Below are positions 1 to 11,550 of a DNA stretch of 64,000 bases, in pieces. The stretch is from Loxodes magnus. Its lineage: Eukaryota > Ciliophora > Karyorelictea > Loxodida > Loxodidae. Position numbers and translations under genes: made by a program. The DNA is taken from NCBI GenBank assembly GCA_946699065.1, contig CAMPDV010001537.1, positions 51,758 through 115,757 on the forward strand. The letters run 5' to 3'. The number at the start of each line of letters is the position of its first letter. The first letter of the stretch is position 1. The notes beneath the pieces are model-generated. The model saw nothing but the letters and a program-made list of their open reading frames with translations. It was not told the origin of the DNA and made no database searches.

Positions 1-740
1 TAAAATAAATAAAAAAAATGATTGAATTAAATACAACCAACTGCATTAAAATTTATAAATTTAAAAATTAAAATAAATGCAAGCATCATAAAAATATAAC
101 TAATAAAATTTATTATTTATAAAATTTAAGGTTGTAAGATTTTTTATAAACAAATTAATTTTAAAAACTAAAATTTTATAAGAGCATGTTTTGCTAAGTA
201 AAGTGTTAGTCTTTAATATAAATTTATAAATATTTAAATATTTAGATAGCAATTAAATCTTCTATTTAGAAGGTAAATATATTTTAATAATTATATTAAT
301 TTCATTATATTAATTGCATAAGTAAATTCAATTCATTTTTACATTAAACATTAAGAATTATTTAATTATGCATTTTTATTTTTCTGCCTAATATAATTTT
401 TATTATTTTGTTATAAAAATATAAAAATTAATAATAAATCAGTATTTATGGAAATATCGCATTTACTAATGAATTTATATTTTCTTAATTATTAGATGAT
501 TTTATATTTTAATAATCTTTATATTTTTATTACATTTAAGCTAAATTAAAATTAGATTCATTAATATTAATAAAATAAATATTCATAAAATAATATTAAA
601 AAATCTATTTCAAAATTATTTCTAAATATCTTCTGATCTATTTAAAGATTTTAGAATTATTAAATTAAAAATAATCTATTTTAATAATTTAAAAACTTAT
701 CTGCTAATTAAAATAAATATTATTTTTCAAATTTATAAAT
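1..740. other. A+T-rich DNA without recognisable features
   Basis: I see only low-complexity A/T-rich sequence here, with no convincing frame in the ciliate code and no repeat shared with the rest of the window. The frame of the next feature stays open into the last part of this stretch but has no ATG there. Confidence 0.6.
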
Positions 741-1373
741 TCAAAAAAAGATGTCAGGATTCAGATTAAGATTTTTTGCAACTCCAAGAAAACAGTAGTT
801 AAAAACATTTTAGAAAAACTTGTAAAAGGATAAAAATACAAAAAAGTTCAATAAATTGAGCGTTTCACTTAGAAAGAGAAACCTAGGAAATAGAAAAAAA
901 CATTGAGCAAACGGAATTTCAAATTTTAGCACAGAAAAAAGAAAGACAAAATTAGTCTTATAAAATGGTGCTAGGAAAAGGTCAAAAATCTGAAGAAAGA
1001 TAAGAAAGAGATTGATGGGAAAACATGAAATAACATAGGACATAAATTTCAGATTGAAATATATGAAAGAGGCCTTAGTTTTTTTCCAAAGCGATTAAAA
1101 AAATAATTACAGCCAATCTTAAAACTAGCAATAGATACAGAAATATTTTGGCAGAATAATTAAAATTATAAAAAATAATAAATAAAATTGAATGAGAAAG
1201 ATTATGTTGTAACTATTTTGAAAGCATTTACGAAAAAAATGATATCAAGTATTATCTAGGTGAAAGAAGAGATCAAACACCGCATGCATAAGCAAGGAGA
1301 AGAGTTTTATAGATTTGCAAACTTTTATATTTAAGATCAAGAATGTTTTTTTAATTGGCAGGAAAGTTTTTGA
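741..1373 (+). pseudogene. Decayed gag-like ORF (basic coiled-coil protein)
   Basis: With TAA/TAG as Gln one frame runs from about 741 to the TGA at 1371-1373, interrupted only by TGA at 1026-1028. It has no in-frame ATG near its start, although a competing frame does start with ATG at 751. The protein is Lys/Gln-rich. Its first third contains EKPRKQ followed by a Lys/Leu-rich coiled-coil stretch, matching the order seen in the better-preserved gag-like elements at 11773-12531 and 52125-52945. The C-terminal part (QGEEFYRFANFY) resembles the frame in repeat A near 4540. No zinc knuckle is visible. I read it as an old member of the gag-like family. An unrelated decayed gene is possible. Confidence 0.5.
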
Positions 1374-2670
1374 AATATCTCCAAAAAACGCCAAAATTTA
1401 ATTTATCTTGTTTTATCAAATTTAAAATAATGAAGAGATTTTATTTGATAATATAAATTAATAAAAATTGATTAATTCAATTCCATAACTTTAACGAAAC
1501 TTTGAAAAAGCCATCTATTTATAATAAATTTATAAGCAATAAAAAACTTAATTTATTTGAATAAATAAAAAAGATATAATCACTTAAAATAGTTGTGGGG
1601 TATAATTTTAAGAATAAATAAATATACGGATAAAATTTTCTGACTCTAAATATAAAATTTTCAAACAATTAAAAAAAATTAATAAATTTCTTATGCTTGT
1701 TATCATTTTGATTTTATGAAATACGTTTAATGTATCTGCTTCTTTTTTATCTAATCTTTATAATTCCTTTAAGTTAGGATAATAATTTAATTAAATATAT
1801 TTTATGAAAACAAACTTAATAATCTTCAGTTTATAAATTTAAAGAAATTTAGCAAAATAGAAAATAACTGTTATTTTTACTTTTATTTAAATAATTTAAT
1901 TAATATTTTACGATTAGTATATCTTTAGGGAATGAAAAGTTCAAAATTTATACGGTTATGAACAGGAATGCTCAGTTAATCTGAGTTTTTATATATTTAT
2001 TCATTTTTAATCATTTTATTTATATGATTAGTAAAAATCCTAAAATTTTACTTTATTTAAAATTAACTTTAAATGATGATTAATGATTTTAAAATTTAAT
2101 TTTCTTTTTGTTCATTTTTTTATTTTTTTTATTTAAAAAAAAGTTCTTTTTTCTTTTTTAAATTTATAAAAAAAATTAATTATTTTAATAAAATTGATTT
2201 TTACTATCTACAAGTTTAATGTATTATTTTTTTGCAAGATAGTTTTTAGGGAGTTAAATTTTTCTTTCAGTTCCAAGATTTTTTTCGTAATAAGTTAACA
2301 TATTTTAGTTCAATTTTATATTAAAAAAAAATTTATATTTAATATTTAAAATCGATTTATTTTCTTTTTTTAGATTATTTTAATCTTTTATAACTCTAAG
2401 TTTTTTCTATATATTTGTTGTTTTTTGATAATTCATAAGAGTATAAATTTGTTTCTGATAGAAAAATTTTATATTAATGATTCTTTCTTGATTTTATTAT
2501 ATTTTGCTGTTATTAAAAAAAATTTAAATCTTTTTGAGGTCGAATTTTTCAATTTAATCTCTTTCTTACATTTGATAGTAACTTAACTTATTTAGTAACT
2601 TTTAGACAATTACAGCTAAGTGTCACAAATCATGCTATTTTGATTATTAATCTTATTTTAATAGTAAAAT
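1374..2670. other. A+T-rich DNA, nothing recognised
   Basis: Homopolymer-rich A/T sequence. No conserved frame, hairpin or repeat match was found by eye. Confidence 0.6.
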
Positions 2671-3190
2671 TAATAATAATAATATTAATTTTGAGTTTTC
2701 CGTTTTAGGGATTTCCAACCCCGTCAGGAGGACAGCAGTTCATGCTCCCTGCTATTAAATATAAATATTTGGGACGTCCAATTTTAGGGAGATTGGGAAC
2801 TCGGGTTTCTCCAGCTTTTCCTTCCTTTTATATGGTTCCATCTTGATCTTGTATATTGAACCATCCGGGTTGCAATACATTCTTTTCATTCTTGCTTCTT
2901 CTTTTTTCTTCTTTTGTTGTTCTTTTATCCAATAGTTTCTTTATTTTATTAGAATTTCTAACACTTCCGATAAAAATGTCATACGCTTCCACAGCAGAAA
3001 CATTTCTTTTTTATTTTGAATTATTTTCCTTGATTTGTTTGTTCTTTCTAGGCTTCGATTTCCATTTGTATAAATCCAGTTTCTCTTTACTCTTTCTTAA
3101 AAGTTTACAATTTCTATTCTACTTTTCCGAGTCTATAGTAAAATTAAAAAATTAATTTTTGATTTCGCTCTAAATAACATTTTTATTCGT
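2671..3190 (-). pseudogene. Decayed gag-like retroposon, 3-prime half with zinc knuckle
   Basis: On the minus strand a CX2CX4HX4C knuckle is readable as CFCCGSV-TGA-HFYRKC: all four ligands are intact, but a TGA sits just before the His. The sequence downstream is Lys/Arg-rich and open in more than one frame, so a frameshift is likely. The element ends with a hairpin whose stem is GGG (2708-2710) and CCC (2720-2722), then an (ATT)n tail at 2671-2686 read on the sense strand. A fragment of the same subfamily lies at 41730-41860. The 5-prime half is missing or unrecognisable. Confidence 0.65.
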
Positions 3191-3594
3191 TTATTTTTGG
3201 TTCTAATCCACAATAGTTAAATTAGTCTTTATCATAGAGATTATGAGTTTCTTTAACGAATTGATAAAAAGTTTTCCAAATTAAACTTTTTAAGATCTGT
3301 GCTCTGTTAATAAAATTGATAAAATAAATTTTTAACTTAAAAAAGTATTTCAAAGCTTTATCGATATTTATGACCTACAAAAAAAAAATTATAATTTCCT
3401 TTTAATTTTAATTATTAAAATTACAAAGTAATCAATTAGATTAAGAAATATATAAAAGTAATGTGATTTAGAGTTCTAAATTTTATGAAAACATGATTTT
3501 CTAATAAAAAAAGCATATAAATATAGCAATAAATTTTATTTAATAGATACTATATTAAAACAATAAATAAAGAAGAATTAAAAGTTATAATTAT
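3191..3594. other. A+T-rich spacer
   Basis: No features seen between the gag-like fragment and the start of repeat A. Confidence 0.5.
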
Positions 3595-4131
3595 GATAAA
3601 TCATAAATATATCATTACTATACACTTTTCATAATTTTATTAAATTATATTTATTAATTAGCACAGTTTTTACTAAGATTGATACTTTAAGAGCATTTTT
3701 TAATTCTAATAAAATATATAAATATTCTACTTCTCTATCCTACTATTTTATACTTTTGGAATTCTATCAATTTTAACTATTTAGAAGATTGTCTTAAGAT
3801 GTTTTAATCATGTAGTCAAAAATAAATACATTATACAGACTTGCTAACTTAATTAAAGAATCTATTTAAAAGATAATTACTTTATTATTTACTATCAATA
3901 AAAGTATTCAATATTAAATTTTTATCATATATTAAAAAGTTAAGATTATGTGAAGATTCTTTGATTCTAATATATTTTTAATAGTTAATTATTAATCTTC
4001 AATAAAATAAAAAATAAGAGAAACCATTTTTATATTATTTATTAAGAAAGCTTCTAATAGAGAAATAAATTTTGACAACTGATATGAGAAAACAATACTT
4101 CGCATAAATAAAAAAATTAGTATGAAAAATT

Positions 4132-4620
4132 ATGAAACTCACTTCGGTTAAAAATGTAAAAATATTAATGGATAATAACTTATCAGAAAAAGAGGTAAAA
4201 CAGTGAAAAACATCATTTTAATTTCGCAAGAATAAGATAAAAAGAACTAGAAGAGACGAGAAAAAATTAATACAGAGAATAAAAGAAAACTGGAATAAAT
4301 CAGACAAGAATCCTAATAGAGCGATTGTGTTCCAATCGAAATATATTTAAAAAAAAGAACTAAAACCAAAAAAAATTAGAGATCTATGCAAAATTTCGAA
4401 AATTGATGATACCTACGGAAATGTCCGTAGCAAGAGAAAATAAGAAGAGTAATCGGGAGATCGATTGGTGCGAATTTATTACTTTCTTTCCATCGAATTA
4501 TGAGAAGATCTGACGGAGAAAACGAGAATTACCAGACGGAAGCTAATATACTTTTTAGAGAAAGGAGAATTTTACAGACTTTTAAAACTTTTAGTCAATA
4601 GGTTATTTTACTTTGAATTG
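4132..4620 (+). pseudogene. Coding-like island of repeat A, basic protein
   Basis: The frame starts at ATG 4132 (MKLTSVKNVKILMDN). It meets TGA at 4204-4206, continues in the same frame to TGA 4501-4503, and continues again beyond. The middle part is very basic, with KISKIDDTYGNVRSKRK in all three A copies; A2 and A3 carry one extra codon there. The end resembles the C-terminus of the gag-like frame at 741-1373 (GEFYRLLKL). No known domain was recognised. Two TGAs in one frame, and indels relative to A2, argue for a pseudogene. Confidence 0.45.
4413..4430 (+). other. Perfect hairpin in repeat A
   Basis: CTACGGA, loop AATG, TCCGTAG: a 7-bp perfect stem. In A2 and A3 three extra bases (gat or gac) interrupt the left arm. 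Confidence 0.5.
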
Positions 4621-4964
4621 AATATGAAAAATAATTAATTATTGATAAAATTAATAGTGATATAGAAAACCTTTAAAGTTTTTAACTTAAAAAGTTAAAA
4701 AAATAGATAAGCTTTCCTTTACTATATAATTTCTAAAAGTTATAGTAAAAATAATTAAAATTATGCAATATAAAATGGAATGAAAATTTACTTTTAAAAG
4801 AATTTTAAATTAATTTGAAAATAAGAATAAAATATAAAATTATATAGATATATTAAAAATCTTTATTAAAATTATAAATATAAGAGTCAATAGCTATAGA
4901 CAAAAAAATATTTAATTAATAATAATAATAATAGTAAACTAAAAGTAATTAAAGTTTAGCATTC

Positions 4965-4982
4965 CCTGGATTTTCAACCAGG
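4965..4982 (-). other. 3-prime hairpin of the gag-only retroposon
   Basis: Sense strand CCTGG, loop TTGAAAAT, CCAGG, just upstream of the (ATT)n tail. Equivalent hairpins sit at 19226-19241, 54583-54597, 58895-58912, 46514-46527 and 2708-2722, with paired changes in the stem. Confidence 0.6.
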
Positions 4983-5002
4983 TTTTTGCTACCATTTTTT
5001 TA

Positions 5003-5047
5003 GCGTGGATGGATACCACGCCATTTTTTTATGTGGATGGAACCACA
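5003..5047 (-). repeat. Duplicated GTGG/CCAC hairpin unit
   Basis: Two adjacent units share a T-run followed by a stem: gcgtgg with ccacgc (5003-5021), then tgtgg with ccaca (5032-5047). Other copies of the element have only one such hairpin, so this copy carries a short tandem duplication. Confidence 0.5.
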
Positions 5048-5189
5048 GAGGATCTTCTGTCTTTTATGTGAATAGTTTTCTCTTGTAAATCCCTGTTTAG
5101 GTTATTCAGAGTCTGCTGAGTATGCTTAACGTTCTTTATTGTTCTTTTATCTAAATTTATCTTCACTAATCGCAATTTTGTAATAAGTG

Positions 5190-5744
5190 TCACTTTGATT
5201 TGCAATAATAGCATTGTTTGCCTTGTTTTTTCTTGAATCTCTTCAGAAATACTTTTTTTTCAAGTTAATCGATTCTTTTGATTAAATCTATATTAATCTT
5301 TTAGTCATTCTATTTTTCTTAAACGTTTGCTTATGTAGAAACATTTTCGATAATCATATTTTGTTCTTGCTTAAAATTCGATTGAGATTATTCATATAGT
5401 TACTATTCCGTGACTAGATTATTCTAAATCAATTATCGTCTAATTATTAGAAGCTCGTTATTTTAATCTTCGATAGTATTCATTAGTTCTCTTATTTTTT
5501 CCCCTTGGTTGTAAATTGTTTCCTAATAATTTTGTATTATTGTTTTCATTTGGTCAAGCTATATTTATATTTCGGATTATTTTTATACCTTTACTGGATT
5601 CGATTCTATTGTTCCGATTATGATTTTTCCTTCAGAGGAGGAACTTGATTTATCTTCTTCTTGTTGTTGTCTCTGCATTTGTTTCGCAGCTTTCCTTTTT
5701 GCGTTCTTAATTTGGTTTTTGGAAAGGCGAATAGATTATTCCAT
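5190..5744 (-). CDS. Gag-like coiled-coil protein, ends inside zinc knuckle
   Basis: In the ciliate code this is 184 residues from ATG at 5744 to TGA 5190-5192. The start is fixed by conservation (MEQSIRLSKNQ here, MDQSLRLSKNQ at 20009) and lies within ten bases of the element's 5-prime end. N-terminal residues 1-35 are basic and Gln-rich, then comes a DKSSSSSEGK stretch. A long Gln/Glu coiled coil follows (GEKIRELM about residue 95) and the beginning of a zinc knuckle, CYYCKSK. The TGA falls one codon before the knuckle His; in the same frame HLLQNC follows, so the motif is otherwise complete. Expected role is nucleic-acid binding in a retrotransposon RNP. Either the TGA is a stop that removes the knuckle, or it is read through. 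Confidence 0.75.
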
Positions 5745-6784
5745 TTTTTTATATTTAATTAATAATAATAATTCAATTTTTCTAATGATAAATAAAAATA
5801 GTTTAAAGTTGTAATAAATAAATTAAATTGAGAGATAAAAGCGAAAATATATTTTTCTACAAAAAATTAAAAGATAAAATTTAAATAATTTTAATCAAAA
5901 AGGCTAAAATAATTTTTTTTAATAATAGAGAAAATAAAAGAAAAATAAATTAAATATAGAAATATAAATTTACATACGCTTTATTATATAAAATTTAAGT
6001 TAAATAAACTAAATTCATTTATTCAATTATTTATTTTTATGCTTTTTCTGAATCTTTAAATTTAGTCTTAAAGATTATTTGCTTATCAATTCCTTTTGCT
6101 CAAAAAGTAAATTTAAAGACGATGTGAACTAAATTAAGGTTACAAATAAAGATTATTTGAAACAGTTAAAAATTAAAATTTTAAATATAAAATTAGTTAA
6201 ACTAATTAAATATTAGACAAAATAAGTTTAATACATTTTAAAAGTAAAAATTTATTACTATAACCGATAATAAATAATTTGCTTAAATTTGTAAAATAAA
6301 ACTTCTATTATTCAATTTTTTCAGTTGAGCAACAAAAGAGAAAAAAGATTATATTTAACTTGAAAATATTTATTTATTAAAGAGATTTTTATTTTAAAAT
6401 AGGATTTATTATATAATTTATAAATCACAACATTTTTATTTTTTATTAAATGTAAAATATAAAATTTAGATATTCTAAGCATTTTAAATATTTTAAAATT
6501 AAATAAAAAAGTTTCTATTTTTTGAAAATTATTCTAATTATTTCATAAATTTATTTTATTTTACTAAACTATCATTATGCAATTATTGATATTTTACTTC
6601 TAATTTTAAATAAGATAGCTAATTTTCTAATAAATTTTGTTTTTTTCTAAATTAACTAGAATAGATAAATTAAATATTTGTATTTTAACTCTTTATTATG
6701 AGATACTTTAAATCATTCAAATTACTGTTTTTAATTTTAATTATTAAATATTAAACAATTATGAAGAAATAAACTAGAAATAAT

Positions 6785-7045
6785 TTATTCTTTGCTTCTC
6801 TTCTTTATTTAAAGATAAGGAAGTTGTTTCTAAAAGGATTAACTTAGACAGGAATTGACTACATTGAAGGAATAGATTAAGTATAAATTTAATTATAGTA
6901 ATTTTAAGAAATTACGAACTTGTTAAGAAATTACAAGGCAAGGACTTCAAGTGGCCATATCGAAAGATTTAAGTTCCCGGATATATAAATCTTTAATTTA
7001 GAGATATTTATGCGAATTTTAAATTTTCATAAGATAATAAGTTGA
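6785..7045 (+). pseudogene. Conserved coding-like segment of repeat A
   Basis: A TGA-free frame ending at TGA 7043-7045 reads FLKGLTQTGIDYIEGID and later NLLRNYKAR. The A2 copy (28867-29055) keeps the same frame over about 60 codons without an indel, although many residues differ. I do not recognise the protein. Frame conservation suggests coding ancestry; the number of amino-acid changes suggests it is no longer constrained. Copy A3 reaches only the start of this segment before the window ends. Confidence 0.35.
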
Positions 7046-7849
7046 TAATTAAAGTTCTGAATTAATTTATAAAATAATTTCTAAACAGGTGACTTATTAA
7101 TATTTTTAGATTACACTACCTTATTTCTTTTGCAATATAATCATTTTAGATAATTATAAAAGTTTTATGTTTGGAAAATTTATTTAACTAGAAATTTAAA
7201 ATAAATAGAATTTTTTAAGACAAAATGTAGTTTGAAATGCTTTTTTCTTAAATTTTTTATTCCTAAAATGAATTTTTTTCTAAATTTTTAAATGATCAAT
7301 TTTTTATTTTACATTCAACTAGACAACCATCTACCTAAAGTATATTGCATATTTTACATATTTTTAATGAAAATTGTTTAAAAATTTTGAATAATTACTA
7401 ATTTTTTTAATTATATTTAAAATATTTTATTATTTTGTTTGCTTTTAGTTAATTAAAAAACTTTCAAAATAATGTTTGCTTTCTAAATTTAATAGTATTT
7501 AGTAATTTTAATATATTTCACTCAGAAAGTAATTTATATTTTTCAAGAAAATGTTTAAGTTTTTATTTAAAATTTTATAATTAAAGATAGAACTTTATTA
7601 AAAGAAGGATAAGAAGAGATAGTTACAATTAATGATAAGATAAAATTTCAAAAATAAAAATAAAAAATGAGAATATAAGTTTAACTTAATTATAAAATAA
7701 TATTTCAAAAATTATACTAACATTTTTTAAATACTTTATTTTATTTTAAACTTAATTCAAGTTAAAGAATATAAAATTTTAGATACCAATGATGATAAAT
7801 AAAATAATAACATACAAAAATTTTACATTATTGATTACCCGATTTTTTT

Positions 7850-8400
7850 GGAGTAATAAAGTGAAAAGGAAAATTACGAAAAAGAAGTTAGAAAATCAGT
7901 TTTAAGGTCTTATAAAACTACTAAAAAGAATAAAACAGCCAAACTGGATCATAGATACAGCAGATGCAAGACTAAAAGGACAGCTGAATCTTATAGTTAC
8001 AAGCCAAAGACAACCTGAGCAGAATAGGAGATAAAAGAAATAGTAAAAAATTAGATAAAAATAAGATACATAGAAAAATAAATTAGAATTAAAAGAAAAT
8101 GATACTACTGATTTTCAACAGAACATAAATTCAAGCAATTCAAAATATTTTATTAGTTCAAAAGAAGCTACTGAATCAATAAAAAGAAGAAGAAAATATT
8201 TTCTACAATCAAAAAGGAGAAATCTACAAACTGAGAGAAAATTATAATTTACAAGAATGAAAAGCCCAAGAACTAAGAAGGGAAAATTTCAAGACTTTTT
8301 TGAATAAGAATTACTAAGCTTACAAACTTATTTTGGTAGTGGGAATGATATAACTGCTGCTAAACATTTTTAATTATAGTTATTATTTAGTTATTTAATT
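7850..8400 (+). pseudogene. Gag-like coiled-coil remnant in repeat A
   Basis: The best frame is ATG 8099 to TGA 8258-8260 (53 residues) with FYNQKGEIYKLRENYNLQE, which resembles the coiled coil YNQGEKIRELM of the retroposon at 4930-5750. A second frame is open across nearly the whole stretch, so frameshifts are likely. The A2 counterpart (29880-30650) carries an extra tandem expansion at its 5-prime part. No zinc knuckle was found. It is likely an ancient member of the same family, now part of repeat A. Confidence 0.4.
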
Positions 8401-8455
8401 TGAGGAGTTCTAATTAAATAAAATTATATTTTATAATTTAGAATAAACTAATTTA

Positions 8456-9605
8456 AATATAACATATCGAGAGATCTTTATTTGTACCACTTTTATTTAA
8501 AATATTTTTCTTAAATAACTGAAATTTATATTTCTTATTGAGAAAATTTGTATAAAATCAAAAAATTTTACTTAAAAAGAAGTAGGTTTCTATCTAGTTG
8601 AAATTTAGATATATTAAAAGCAAATCATATAGAAGGGGCTTTATATATATTTGCAAATTTCCTGCTAAAATATGGTATCAAAAATTTATTACTAAAATAT
8701 AAATCCCAAACATTTAAATTTTGAAAACTAAAATTTATATCTCATATACAGAAGTAATTATGTAAATGGTAATTTTAGCTTATGAACTAAATTATAAAAT
8801 TTTTATCGATAAAATTTACAATATTTATATTCTCAAAAAATATTCAGTATAAATATTAGAAATTTTAAAGGTTATAAGTATGATTTTAAAATATAATCTA
8901 AAATTAAAAAAATTTAGCAGATAATAATGGGATATTATTAGAAACACAATGTTATTACACAAAATTAAATATAATAGGGCAATATTTGAACAACAATATT
9001 ATTTAAAAAAAATTTGATTTAAATGAAAATTAAAAGATGTTGATTGTTAAAAATTCATATAAACGGAGTATAGAAAAAATATTAGATTTATTTTTTAAAA
9101 TTAAAGCTAGTAGAAAAAAACGAGTTATATTTTTTTCAAAAAGATAGTTGAGAGAAATTTTGAATTTTTAAGTTTTATTTTCTGAAAAAGTGTAATAAGA
9201 AGAGAAAAGTGAATATAGAGAAGTTGATAAGATTTATTTCTGAAAAAAATAAAGTTAATTGAAAAATCGAGTGATAGTGTTTTGAAAAGAGTTAGTGGAG
9301 AACATTTTTTTAGTTTTAAAACAAAACAAAAGTTATTTATAATATCTATAACAGAAGGTAATAATCAAAGCAATTATAATGTAAAAGAACAAATTATATT
9401 ACCTAATTTAGTTACTTGATAAAGATTTTATTGAGTTTTAGCATTAATATAATAAATGAACTAAAATCACATTTAAGAATCTAATAAATGCGAGTTCAAT
9501 AGATAAAAATGCGATTGTTTGAGAAACTAAATTCAACTTTTAAAAATATTTATTTTTAAAAGCCAATAAAAAAGTTAATACAAATAAGCATATTTGTTGA
9601 TACTT
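8456..9605. other. Segment of A1 absent from A2
   Basis: A2 reads directly from the sequence matching 8450 into that matching 9606 (joint near 30705). The segment is flanked by short 'taatt' on both sides. I see no terminal inverted repeats, no clear frame and no (ATT)n tail. It may be an insertion in A1 or a deletion in A2. Confidence 0.4.
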
Positions 9606-9861
9606 TTAATTGGAATTTAAATTAAATTTCAATAGTAATCATATATTCCTAAAAGGAAAATGAATAAATTATTATAGAGTACTACAACTAATGGTAAGAG
9701 TAAAATAATAATAAAAAAGAGTATGAACAAATAATTGACTATTTATTCTATCTGCTTCTGAATTTTAAATAGATTTTTTACAATTAATTTGGATAATTAA
9801 TTCATAAAGTCTAGTAAAAAGTTAAGTAAAAACATAAAGATCTTAAAAAAATGCTTAAACA

Positions 9862-11085
9862 ATGTTTAAGTAGGCTAAAAACCTAATAAACCCAAAAATT
9901 CGTAATTAGATTAATTTAAATTTAATTAACAACAGCAATTTATTGAAAATTGGGAAAAAAACATTTTCGATAAACATTCAAAACTAAGTAAGATAGAATT
10001 TGACTTCTCAAACAGAAAAAGAGATGGAATATTTAGAAATAAACTTTTATCTTTAATTAAGAATGAATTTATTTATAAAATATGCCTATTTTTACATGAT
10101 TAGAAATAAAAAGATTATATCTTAATTTAAAAATAATAAAACCACAGGTGATGATGGTCTAAAAGCTGAAATTATTAAATATGGAGATTAAGATTTCATT
10201 CCAAATTACTAAAAAAGCGTTTTGAAATGTTTAAGCTAAAAGATGAGTTTTAGAAGAGTTTCTGGAAGAAAAAATAGAAATAGTTCTCTAATACAATAAA
10301 TAAAAATATATGATGGTAAAAGAAAAAGAAGAGGCTTGATTGATATTTACAAACTTTTATTTTTCAACATATTTGTAATATTTATATCCTAAACTATATC
10401 TATTGAACTATGTCACAGTGTTCTTACATATTGAAACTATATTATATTTTAATTAATTAATTAAAAAATTAACTAATTTTACATTAATCAATTTTTTAAT
10501 TTTTATAATATTAAACAAAAATTGTTTGAATAAGTATTGTTATAATTTAATTTTAAGTAAATTCTTAACTAAAAAATTTAAAGTTAATTCTAATAGGAAA
10601 TAAAATTAATTTTAAACCAAAGCTAAAAGCAAAATTATTTTTGCAGGTTAAAAACAAATTAAAATTATTTGCCTTTTTATAGATTATATTTAACTGAAAT
10701 TATAAATTTAAATACTTAATTTAAATTTTAATTAAAATTGATTTTTTTACTTATAATAAATAAGTGCTTGAAAATTTAGAGAATTAAAGATTATGAATTA
10801 GATCGAGAATAAAAAAGTATGAAATATATGCAAAAAATGATAAAATAGGTTAAGATTGTACCATCTTAGAATGATTTATAGGTAGCGATGAAGTCAATAA
10901 AATAAATAAAAAACGTTATTAAAAACTTTAATAAATTAGATAATTAATTGAAAAAGATGCTATTAAACTATTGTTTCTCGTTATATTGAGATTTTTAATG
11001 TGAATTGTTAATCAAAGACATATATATTACATATTTTTTTAATATTATTCAGACATTCTTTTCGGATGATAAAGCTATTTTTTGA
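9862..11085 (+). pseudogene. Non-LTR retrotransposon reverse transcriptase fragment
   Basis: In the ciliate code a frame from ATG 9862 to TGA 10432-10434 contains KNNKTTGDDGLKAEIIKYG (10129-10185). This matches the early palm motif of LINE reverse transcriptases, the LKNNKAPGxDG-type block. In the same frame, 11059-11076 reads FSDDKAIF, a plausible catalytic YxDD motif, and 10780-10989 is a coherent basic frame. About 335 bp of very A/T-rich sequence (10435-10770) separates them. Removing it would give roughly 200 residues between the two motifs, normal for a LINE palm. In-frame TGAs and the missing fingers and endonuclease make it a decayed fragment. It is a candidate remnant of the machinery that moved the gag-only elements. 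Confidence 0.65.
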
Positions 11086-11537
11086 ATCTTTTTAAAATTA
11101 AATTAAAAAGATCCCTAAGTTACATATTAATATATAGATTAAAATCCTAAAGGAAAAATTATAATATATCTTGCTTTATTATTATTTTGATTGATTAGTA
11201 ATATTTGAAAAAATTAAAAATAAATCTATTAATAAAAATAATATAATATTAATAATTTTAAAATATTAAATGTTTCAACTTCTAAAATATCTCTTTTTTA
11301 TTCTTTTTTAGCTATTAATAATTTATAGGCCTTAAAAATAAATTTATGAATTTGACTTTCCATTTAATAAATTAAAAGCAAATTTAACTTCTCCTTGAGA
11401 TAATTAACTGAATAAAATTATTTAATTACTTAAAAATAACTTACTATTATTTAACCTTTTAAATATAAATTTTAAAGTTAAATAACATTTTAATACTTTT
11501 AATATATCTTTCTAGTATATAATTTATTAAAATTTAA
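11086..11537. other. A+T-rich spacer
   Basis: No feature recognised downstream of the reverse-transcriptase fragment up to the target-site duplication of the next element. Confidence 0.5.
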
Positions 11538-11550
11538 CTTATAACTTTAT

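Larger units (their letters stand above)
4930..5750 (-). mobile_element. Gag-only retroposon, young insertion in repeat A
   Basis: About 820 bp inserted on the minus strand. The flanks (4908-4929 and 5751-5772) are a 22-bp A/T-rich direct repeat, the target-site duplication. Copy A3 has the uninterrupted site near 62910-62940 and A2 near 27780-27810, so this insertion postdates the A duplications. The element begins with a short A-run and ATG, is almost entirely open frame, and ends in hairpins and an (ATT)n tail on the sense strand. No reverse transcriptase, endonuclease or transposase fits in it. Confidence 0.8.
3595..9800 (+). repeat. Large repeat A, copy 1
   Basis: This segment aligns by eye with 26055-30960 (copy A2) and, from about 4380 on, with 62350-64000 (copy A3, cut by the window end). 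A1 and A3 look nearly identical over long stretches, while A2 is more diverged. A1 differs from A2 by the retroposon at 4930-5750, by lacking about 400 bp present in A2 at 26260-26660, and by about 1.15 kb (8456-9605) absent from A2. It carries three coding-like islands, annotated separately. No terminal repeats or transposase were recognised, so the mechanism of spread is unknown; segmental duplication is as likely as transposition. Confidence 0.75.

Noticed and set aside
4965-4985. The 3-prime hairpin resembles a tRNA T-arm (GGTTGAAAATCC)
   Set aside because: The loop is one base too long, the invariant TTC is absent, and no acceptor, D or anticodon arm can be folded around it. I treat it as a retroposon hairpin.
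5003-5047. Conserved C-terminal peptide (TWLKIQGML or LVENPGNAKL) encoded by the 3-prime ends
   Set aside because: Different copies support different frames, while the stem pairing with compensatory changes explains the conservation better.
5029-5214. Standard-code ORF starting MLLLQIKVTLITKL, also open at 58692-58877
   Set aside because: It is a shifted frame over the zinc knuckle and downstream region. The frame continuous with the conserved ATG at 5744 encodes the knuckle.
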